This document shows, piece after piece, positions 58,295 to 64,000 of a DNA stretch of 64,000 nucleotides. The position numbers and the translations under genes were made by a program. The stretch is from Corynebacterium suedekumii. GTDB lineage: Bacteria > Actinomycetota > Actinomycetes > Mycobacteriales > Mycobacteriaceae. Within the stretch, counting starts at the first letter, position 1; each line of letters opens with the position of its first letter. The DNA lies in assembly GCF_030252185.1 (NCBI RefSeq), contig NZ_CP126970.1, forward strand, positions 1,302,001-1,366,000. Direction: 5' to 3'. A model generated the notes under the pieces. The model was not told the DNA's origin. It worked only from the letters and a program-made list of their open reading frames with translations, and ran no database searches.

Positions 58295-59148
58295 GCATGA
58301 TCCGTGGCATCCTCGCCGCCTCCCGACCCATCAGCTGGGTCAACACCGCCTTCCCCTACGGCCTGGCCTACCTGCTGGCCGGCGGGGGACTGGACTGGCT
58401 GTTCTGGGCCGGCGTGCTGTTCTTCCTCATCCCGTACAACATCGCCATGTACGGCATCAACGACGTCTTCGACTACGAGTCCGACATCCGCAACCCCCGC
58501 AAGGGTGGCGTCGAAGGTGCCGTCCTGCCGAAGACCATGCACAAGCCGCTGCTGTGGGCGTCCGTGCTCACCACCGTGCCCTTCCTCGTGGCGATGTACG
58601 CCGCCGGCACCTGGCAGTCCGCGGTGTGGCTGACCGTGGCGATGGCCGCCGTCGTCGCCTACTCGGCCCCGCCCATGCGCTTCAAGGAACGCCCCGTCCT
58701 TGACTCCGTCACCTCATCCGCGCACTTTGTCACCCCCGCACTCGTCGGCGCCACGATCCGGGCAGGGGAGCTGCCCGTGTACTTCTGGCTCGCCGCCGGA
58801 GCCTTCTTCCTCTGGGGCATGGCCAGCCACGCCCTCGGCGCGGTGCAGGACGTCAAGGCCGACCGTGAAGGTGGCCTGAGCTCCATCGCGACGGCCCTGG
58901 GCGCGCGCCTGGTGACCCGTCTGGCGGCCGGTGCCTACCTCGTCGCCGCCGGGCTGATGTTCGCCATGCCCTCCCCGGCCTGGATCGTCGGCATCGCCGG
59001 CCTGGGTTATGTGGCCAACACCCTGCGCTTCTGGAACATCACCGACGACACCTGCGAAGACGTCAACAGCGCATGGCGCGTATTCCTCTGGCTGAACTAC
59101 CTGGTGGGGGCGATCGTGACCATCTCGCTGGTGTGGGTCTACCTGTAG
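58291..59148 (+). CDS. crtEb: Lycopene elongase (prenyltransferase)
   Basis: 285 aa UbiA-type membrane prenyltransferase that adds C5 units to both ends of lycopene. First Asp motif NDVFDYESD and second DVKADREGG, about eight helices. Last gene of the operon. The longer frame from 58267 starts inside crtYf and lacks a ribosome site. Confidence 0.9.
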   Translation: MSMIRGILAASRPISWVNTAFPYGLAYLLAGGGLDWLFWAGVLFFLIPYNIAMYGINDVFDYESDIRNPRKGGVEGAVLPKTMHKPLLWASVLTTVPFLVAMYAAGTWQSAVWLTVAMAAVVAYSAPPMRFKERPVLDSVTSSAHFVTPALVGATIRAGELPVYFWLAAGAFFLWGMASHALGAVQDVKADREGGLSSIATALGARLVTRLAAGAYLVAAGLMFAMPSPAWIVGIAGLGYVANTLRFWNITDDTCEDVNSAWRVFLWLNYLVGAIVTISLVWVYL

Positions 59149-59240
59149 AGATCCGGATTACCAGCATGATCGTGGTATCCCTCAATACAAGCTACGGGCG
59201 GACTAAGATTGACGAAGAACATGCCAGATGAGGAGCCAAG

Positions 59241-60131
59241 GTGATTGAAACGAGTAGGGGCGAGCTGGCTACCCTTTCGAGGGTCTTCTCGCCTGCGGTC
59301 GTCAAGGAACTTGGCAAAAGGGGAAGCTCCCCGCTGCTCGCTAGGCTGCTCTGTGAGTCGTCTATCCCAGACAGACTTCCCGAGAACGCGACCCTGTTTG
59401 ATGCGTTCGACATGAGCTATTCCCTACTCAAACAGATGGGCAACCGAGATGATTATGTATATCGGTCTGCAATCGTTCAGAAGATTGTACTTGGGAAGCA
59501 CAGCCTAAAAACTTGTACTCTTCTGCATGAAGTTCGATCCGGGAAGTCCAAAGCAGATCTGGTCGTCCTTAACGGAGTATCTACCGCGTATGAGATTAAG
59601 TCTGAAAGAGACTCTCTAAAAAGACTGCCCAGTCAACTTCAAGATTACCGAGAGACCTTTGCTGTAGTTAACGTTGTTACAAATCCTGAGCAGGCAGAAG
59701 CTATCCTCTCGATAGCTCCAAGTGATGTCGGCGTCATCGTCCTCTCGTCCCGATTTAGTCTCCGGGTAGTTCGAGAGGCCCAGAATGTGCCCGAACGGAC
59801 ATCTCCTCTGATGATGCTCTCAACGCTAAGAGTAGCTGAAGCTGTGGAAGTGCTGCAGCAGTTGGGGGTATCTTTTCCTGAGGTGCCAAACACCGAACGG
59901 TGGGCTACTCTTCGTGAATGCTTCGAACCCTTGAGCCCGATAGAAGTGCAACAAGCATTTACTAAAGTACTTAAAGAGAGTAGATCTAGCGCAGATAGTC
60001 AGGATTGGATTCGTGATGTTCCAAAGCCTCTGAGAGCGGCTTTTCTTGAAGCCGGAAAGAATCCCGCTATTAGGAAGAAGCTAATTGAGACTTCAAACGT
60101 GAGCATCTCTGATGTGCTCGACTGGCGATAG
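59241..60131 (+). CDS. sce7726-like protein, PD-(D/E)XK nuclease candidate
   Basis: 296 aa, lower GC than its neighbours. A nuclease-like core lies at 97-136: E97 in HEVRSGKSKADLVV, D106, then Y117-E118-I-K120, followed by LKRLPSQLQDY, the order D-(x11)-E-x-K seen in PD-(D/E)XK enzymes. N- and C-terminal flanks are helical and unrecognised. GTG start follows AGGAG; TAAGAT at 59204-59209 may be the -10. Eight bases separate it from the next gene, which in other bacteria accompanies it (sce7726/sce7725 names recalled from annotation, not searched). Confidence 0.65.
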   Translation: MIETSRGELATLSRVFSPAVVKELGKRGSSPLLARLLCESSIPDRLPENATLFDAFDMSYSLLKQMGNRDDYVYRSAIVQKIVLGKHSLKTCTLLHEVRSGKSKADLVVLNGVSTAYEIKSERDSLKRLPSQLQDYRETFAVVNVVTNPEQAEAILSIAPSDVGVIVLSSRFSLRVVREAQNVPERTSPLMMLSTLRVAEAVEVLQQLGVSFPEVPNTERWATLRECFEPLSPIEVQQAFTKVLKESRSSADSQDWIRDVPKPLRAAFLEAGKNPAIRKKLIETSNVSISDVLDWR

Positions 60132-60139
60132 GAGATTAA

Positions 60140-61099
60140 ATGTACCATCCGTTTTTTAGGGGTAAGCAGTTCGAGCTACTGGCAATACGTGAATCGGCAA
60201 AGACCATTGCAAATGCCGGATTTGAACCCATCATCGAACCTGTCAGGGAGAACTTCTCTGGGTTGGGAAGAGCACTAAATGCTCTAGTGGTGGAGAAAGC
60301 TGTAGCGAGCGTAGTAGTTAACCCTCGACACGGTGACCACAGAGATGAGGAGGGTTCGGTACTCAAGTATCTAGTAGATAATTTCAAGGCTAACGAATTC
60401 GTCTGCCCTGCGATTCTGCTCTCAAGCGAAATGACACTTGAGCAGGCTACTAAACTAGTGGATGAGGCGCTAAAGGGGCTCGCCGCCGAAAAGGCTACTT
60501 TAGTGCACGCGGGATTCCTGGAGGGAAACCGTATTGCTACTGAACTTTCCTCAAATAGGTATGATGGTATTGAGTTTACGCATGTTTTCCTTGACATAAA
60601 GAACAGTCTTTACTTGCGTGCGTTTAGGGACAAAACCCGCATACTTGTCGTCGATGGTTTCGAGCGGAAAAAGAACGCGGATTACGGCAAGCTCGACCGG
60701 TTCTCGGACATTCATGCCACTTACGAAGACTATGAGGCTGACGGGTATGGGGATTTCTTGACGATTGGAGATCACTATTCTGAAGGCGGTGGCCCAGCGT
60801 ATGCTGTAGCCATTCATTTGACTTTCATTGACCCTGAGCAAGAAGATGCGATGTTTGTGCGTCACTTCGTCTCTGATTCCAATGACACGCCTGTTGACCC
60901 TGCTGGAAAATTCCAGCAGGCCCTGGGCAAGTTGGTTGCCGAAGTAAAGGGGTCAGGTACTCCAATAGTAAGAACTGACGCAGTGGAGGAGTTTATTGCC
61001 CTTTTTGATCGCCGGCATTTTCCGGGTTTGGGGTACGTTAAAAAGCTGTCGATAAAGCACCATCTCGAAACTCTGGCACTTTACCATGCCGACAAGTAA
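60140..61099 (+). CDS. sce7725/beta-like partner protein
   Basis: 319 aa, lower GC, directly after the nuclease-like gene. N-terminus YHPFFRGKQFELLAIRE and IEPVREN, middle DGFERKKNADY (about 174-184), and a conserved-looking GDHYSEGGGPAYAVAIH (about 213-229) resemble the 'beta' family (Pfam Beta_protein) by memory. No membrane segment or known catalytic motif. Together with the upstream gene it forms a two-gene unit at an insertion-rich site, as defence modules often do. Confidence 0.6.
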   Translation: MYHPFFRGKQFELLAIRESAKTIANAGFEPIIEPVRENFSGLGRALNALVVEKAVASVVVNPRHGDHRDEEGSVLKYLVDNFKANEFVCPAILLSSEMTLEQATKLVDEALKGLAAEKATLVHAGFLEGNRIATELSSNRYDGIEFTHVFLDIKNSLYLRAFRDKTRILVVDGFERKKNADYGKLDRFSDIHATYEDYEADGYGDFLTIGDHYSEGGGPAYAVAIHLTFIDPEQEDAMFVRHFVSDSNDTPVDPAGKFQQALGKLVAEVKGSGTPIVRTDAVEEFIALFDRRHFPGLGYVKKLSIKHHLETLALYHADK

Positions 61100-61319
61100 G
61101 AGACGGTGCTGCCCCAGTTGTTTCGGTGACCGGCTCATCGAGGAACAGTACATTGAGCAATGCGATCCCGTATCGGGGACATGTGATTACTGGCTCTTCG
61201 CGTTTCGGAGTGCGTAGCTGACCGCGGGGTGGGGTTCGGGGTGGCACAACATGTAGGGGTCCTGGCCGGTACAAGATGAGAGTTACGACGCTTCCATCCA
61301 ACCGAACCAGGACCCTACT

Positions 61320-61955
61320 GTGCAGCCTACTACTGGCAACCTCGTTGCCGACACCATCTGCCGTACCGCGGAAATCGGCCTGACGATCACCGGTGCCGCC
61401 GACGCCGGAAACATCACCGTCATTGACGCCACACCGGTGGCCGTGAGCAACGCCTGTCCTGAATGTTCCCGACCCGGGAAGCTTCGCGACCACGTCCTTC
61501 GCCGTCTCGTCGATCTGCCGGTGGTCGGGTTCCCGACCCGTCTGCACGTCCGCGTGCCCCGCTTCACCTGTACGAATGCCTTCTGTGGCAGGAAGATCTT
61601 CCAGGCCACACTCAGCTGCGCCGATGACGGAGCGAAACTCACCCACCGGGTGACCCGCTGGATCCTCCAGCGCCTGGCGATAGACCGGATGAGCGTGTCT
61701 GCCACCGCCAAGGCACTGGGCATCGGCTGGGAGCTGGTCAATCAGGTCGCCCTCGAGGCCTGCCGCAAGCTTGTCTACGACAACCCCTCCCACCTGGACG
61801 GCGTCCGGATCCTCGGGGTGGATGAGCACGTATGGAAGCACACCCGAAAGCCAGGTCAGCCATCCAGTCTGGTGACCATCCTCGTCGACCTCACACCCCT
61901 GGTCGACGGCCGTGGCCCTGCCCGACTGCTGGAGGACCTGACCCCTGTTTGGTAG
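61320..61955 (+). pseudogene. ISL3-family transposase, N-terminal part
   Basis: Zinc-ribbon N-terminus (CPECSRPGK ... CTNAFCGRK), helix-turn-helix (LAIDRMSVSATAKALG) and the first DDE residue region VDEHVW; the frame stops soon after ARLLED where the IS3 element enters. Full-length relatives are about 436 aa. Confidence 0.85.
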
Positions 61956-62004
61956 ACACCCGACAACCCGGCTTTCTGCCGGGGAAGAAAGGTAACCTGC
62001 CACC

Positions 62005-62316
62005 ATGCCCAGCAAGACCTACACCGAGGAATTCCGCCACGACGCGGTCGCCCTCTACGAGAATTCCCCCGGCGTATCGATCAACGCCCTCGCCACCGAA
62101 CTCGGCGTCAACCGCAACACCCTCCAGATCTGGGTCCGCAAATACGGCACCGGCGCCCGCACCACCACCAGCACCGAGGCCGCCTCGCAGACCCCGACAT
62201 CGGTGACCGATGCCGAACGTATCCGCCAGCTGGAACGGGAAAACGCCCGACTGAAGGAAGAGCGCGACATCCTGCGCAAGGCCGCGAAATATTTTGCGGA
62301 AGAGACGACCTGGTGA
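62005..62316 (+). CDS. IS3 transposase OrfA
   Basis: 103 aa: helix-turn-helix of the TnpA type (YTEEFRHDAVALY, LGVNRNTLQIWV) and a Leu-zipper-like RQLERENARLKEERDILRKA. Stop overlaps the OrfB GTG by 4 bases (GTGA); no A-rich slippery run like A6G, so OrfAB fusion by frameshifting is not obvious. Confidence 0.88.
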   Translation: MPSKTYTEEFRHDAVALYENSPGVSINALATELGVNRNTLQIWVRKYGTGARTTTSTEAASQTPTSVTDAERIRQLERENARLKEERDILRKAAKYFAEETTW

Positions 62317-63209
62317 TCCGCTTCCAGTTCGTTGACGACGCCAAGAACAGCCATTCGGTCAAGCGGTTATGTGAGGTTCTGAAACTCAACCGGTCCTCGT
62401 ATTACAAATGGAGAAACACCTCCTCCGCCAGGACACAACGCCTGCTCAGCGACGCGATCCTCGGCGCACGGGTCAAGGCCGTGTTCGCCGCAGAACGCGG
62501 CTGCTACGGCTCCAAACGCATCACGGCGCAACTCAACGACGACTCGCCCGGCAGTCCGGTCAATCACAAGAAAGTCGCCCGGATCATGCGCTCGTTGCAA
62601 CTGGTTGGCTACTCCAAGAAACGCAAGGTCACCACGACTGTCTCGGATGGGAGGAAGCCGGTGTTTCCGGATCTCGTCGGCCGGAGGTTCACCGCCCCGG
62701 CACCGAACCAGGTCTACGTCGGCGATATCACGTACCTGCCGATCGCGGACGGGTCGAATATGTACCTGGCCACGGTCATCGACTGTTTCTCCCGCCGGCT
62801 GGTCGGCTTCGCGATTGCCGATCACATGCGTTCTTCCCTGGTCCAGGACGCCCTGGTGATGGCCAAGGGCCAGCGCGGAAGTCTCGACGACGCAATTTTT
62901 CACTCGGACCATGGCAGTGTCTACACTTCCCATGCGTTCCAGGACACGTGTACGCAGCTGGGGATCCGGCAGTCGATGGGCGCGATCGGCAGCAGCGCTG
63001 ATAACGCCCTGGCGGAGTCCTTCAACGCCGCGTTGAAGCGTGAGGTCCTCCAGGACGCAAAGACGTTTGCCAATCAGTTGCAGTGCCGGCGAGTTGTTTT
63101 CCGCTGGTGTACCCGCTACAACACCACGCGTCGGCATTCCTGGTGCGGGTATCTCGCTCCAGCAGTGTTTGAGGAGCAATGTCCTGTTACGCTGAGATCT
63201 GCTTCCTGA
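62313..63209 (+). CDS. IS3 transposase OrfB
   Basis: 298 aa DDE transposase with rve integrase core: GDITYLP (first Asp), FHSDHGSVYTS (second Asp), and NALAESFNAALKRE (Glu). Reads cleanly to its stop, so the element may be active. Confidence 0.9.
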   Translation: MIRFQFVDDAKNSHSVKRLCEVLKLNRSSYYKWRNTSSARTQRLLSDAILGARVKAVFAAERGCYGSKRITAQLNDDSPGSPVNHKKVARIMRSLQLVGYSKKRKVTTTVSDGRKPVFPDLVGRRFTAPAPNQVYVGDITYLPIADGSNMYLATVIDCFSRRLVGFAIADHMRSSLVQDALVMAKGQRGSLDDAIFHSDHGSVYTSHAFQDTCTQLGIRQSMGAIGSSADNALAESFNAALKREVLQDAKTFANQLQCRRVVFRWCTRYNTTRRHSWCGYLAPAVFEEQCPVTLRSAS

Positions 63210-63239
63210 TCACATCCCCCGTGTCTACTTTCCGGGGGT

Positions 63240-63952
63240 CGGGCCCGGATATCCGCCCCGGCCGCAGTGCACAGGTGCTGCGCACCTGGCTGCAGGAACG
63301 CGACCCTGGCTTCCGGAAGCAGGTGCAGGTGGTGACCATGGACGGCTTCACCGGTTACGCCACCGCAGTCGATGAGGTGTTGCCGCAGGCCACCAAGGTG
63401 ATGGACCCCTTCCACGTGGTGCATCTGGCAGCCGACAAACTCACCCACTGCCGGCAGCGGCTCCAACGGGAGACCTCCGGGCGGCGTGGGCGCAAGGACG
63501 ATCCGTTGTACAAGCACCGTCGCACGCTGTTGACCAGGACGAACTACCTCACCGAGCGGCAGAAACAACGCCTCGACCTGCTGTGGGCCACCGACGATGA
63601 GTACGTGGCACTCGAGGTCACCTGGATGTTCTACCAGGACATGATTGCGGCTTACGGGCATCCGCAGAAGTCGGAGGGCAAGAAGCTCATGAGCAGGGTG
63701 ATCAACAGCATTCGTAAGGGCCTACCGAAGGGGCTGGAAGAGCTCGCGCAACTGGGTCGGACATTGTGGCGTCGGCGTGAGGATGTCCTGGCGTACTTCG
63801 ATATCGGGGCGTCCAACGGTCCGGTCGAGGCGATCAACGGCCGGCTCGAGCACCTACGCGGCATCGCCCTGGGTTTCCGGAACCTCGACCACTACATCTT
63901 GCGGTCCCTGATTCACTCTGGGCAGCTGCAGGCCAGGATCAACGCACTCTAA
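63240..63952 (+). pseudogene. ISL3-family transposase, C-terminal part
   Basis: Resumes at about PGRSAQVLRTWL and covers the remaining DDE core (VTMDGFTGYATAV, VMDPFHVVHLA) to the family end GFRNLDHYILRSLIHSG...INAL. The open frame begins at 63179 inside the IS3 element, but residues before about 63240 are not ISL3-like. Its promoter and start were lost with the insertion. Confidence 0.85.
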
Positions 63953-64000
63953 ATCGTGAAGAGCCGGTAAATGCGAATACGTCCAATTAACCAACAAGCA

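Larger units (their letters stand above)
61939..63236 (+). mobile_element. IS3-family insertion sequence inside ISL3 transposase
   Basis: Carries orfA and orfB. Ends show an imperfect inverted repeat of about 22 bp sharing GACCCC and GTAGACAC (left 61940-61959; right, reversed, 63222-63241 region). Exact boundaries and target duplication cannot be fixed by eye. Confidence 0.7.
61192..63965 (+). mobile_element. ISL3-family element interrupted by an IS3-family element
   Basis: Outer ends share the inverted repeat GGCTCTTC(G/A)CG at 61192 and, reversed, 63956-63965 (right reads CGTGAAGAGCC). The ISL3 transposase is split: N-terminal part at 61320-61945, C-terminal part from about 63240 to 63952. 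No clear target duplication around the outer ends. Confidence 0.75.

Overview
The window reads as a high-GC actinobacterium of the genus Corynebacterium. Evidence: the conserved blocks trpS ... upp ... amidohydrolase ... quinone reductase, prpDBC, pyc, accBC ... accE-accD-accD ... birA-purK-purE, a trehalose-type ABC importer, and a decaprenoxanthin-type C50 carotenoid operon. I infer species-level identity from nothing here. Many genes have a TANNNT hexamer 6-9 bases before the start codon, which points to widespread leaderless transcription.

Layout. 1-5.3 kb: 3' end of an exonuclease III gene, a TRIC-type channel, trpS, a YihY/BrkB membrane protein and a J-like/RDD protein. 5.3-14.2 kb: D-Ala-D-Ala carboxypeptidase, a degenerate adenosine deaminase homologue, a duplicated-domain hypothetical, a leaderless (signal-less) NlpC/P60 protein with a small helical partner, upp, an XRE regulator with twin operators, an M20 amidohydrolase and an LpdA-like flavoprotein. 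14.2-23 kb: the propionate (2-methylcitrate) locus with a frameshifted PrpR/RamB-type regulator divergent from prpDBC, then pyruvate carboxylase. 23-30.5 kb: BASS transporter, GNAT, PadR regulator, accBC, thiosulfate sulfurtransferase, Cj0069-family protein, a toxin-antitoxin remnant, DUF3151. 30.5-41.6 kb: an acyltransferase, maf, accE-accD2-accD1 (acyl-CoA carboxylase subunits that work with accBC for fatty and mycolic acid precursors), an arsenite exporter/arsenate reductase pair, birA (which biotinylates accBC and pyc), purK, purE. 41.6-48 kb: an accessory stretch with a semialdehyde dehydrogenase, a multiply frameshifted amidohydrolase, a YdcF protein, a DUF3800 gene bounded by two near-identical long hairpins, and two more frameshifted genes. 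48-52.6 kb: tusGFEK-like ABC importer. 52.6-59.1 kb: TIGR03089 protein and a carotenoid operon GT2-crtE-crtB-crtI-crtYe-crtYf-crtEb in which nearly every junction overlaps. 59.2-61.1 kb: a visibly lower-GC two-gene unit (PD-(D/E)XK-like protein plus sce7725/beta-like protein). 61.2-64 kb: an ISL3-family element split by an intact IS3-family element.

The best candidate for an undescribed system is the two-gene low-GC unit at 59241-61099, next to the nested insertion sequences; a second is the hairpin-bounded DUF3800 unit at 45147-46497. Several genes (prpR, padR, the amidohydrolase, a DUF4352 gene, a dihydrofolate-reductase-like gene) are broken by single-base shifts, four of them in G/C homopolymers, so sequencing error must be excluded before calling them pseudogenes.
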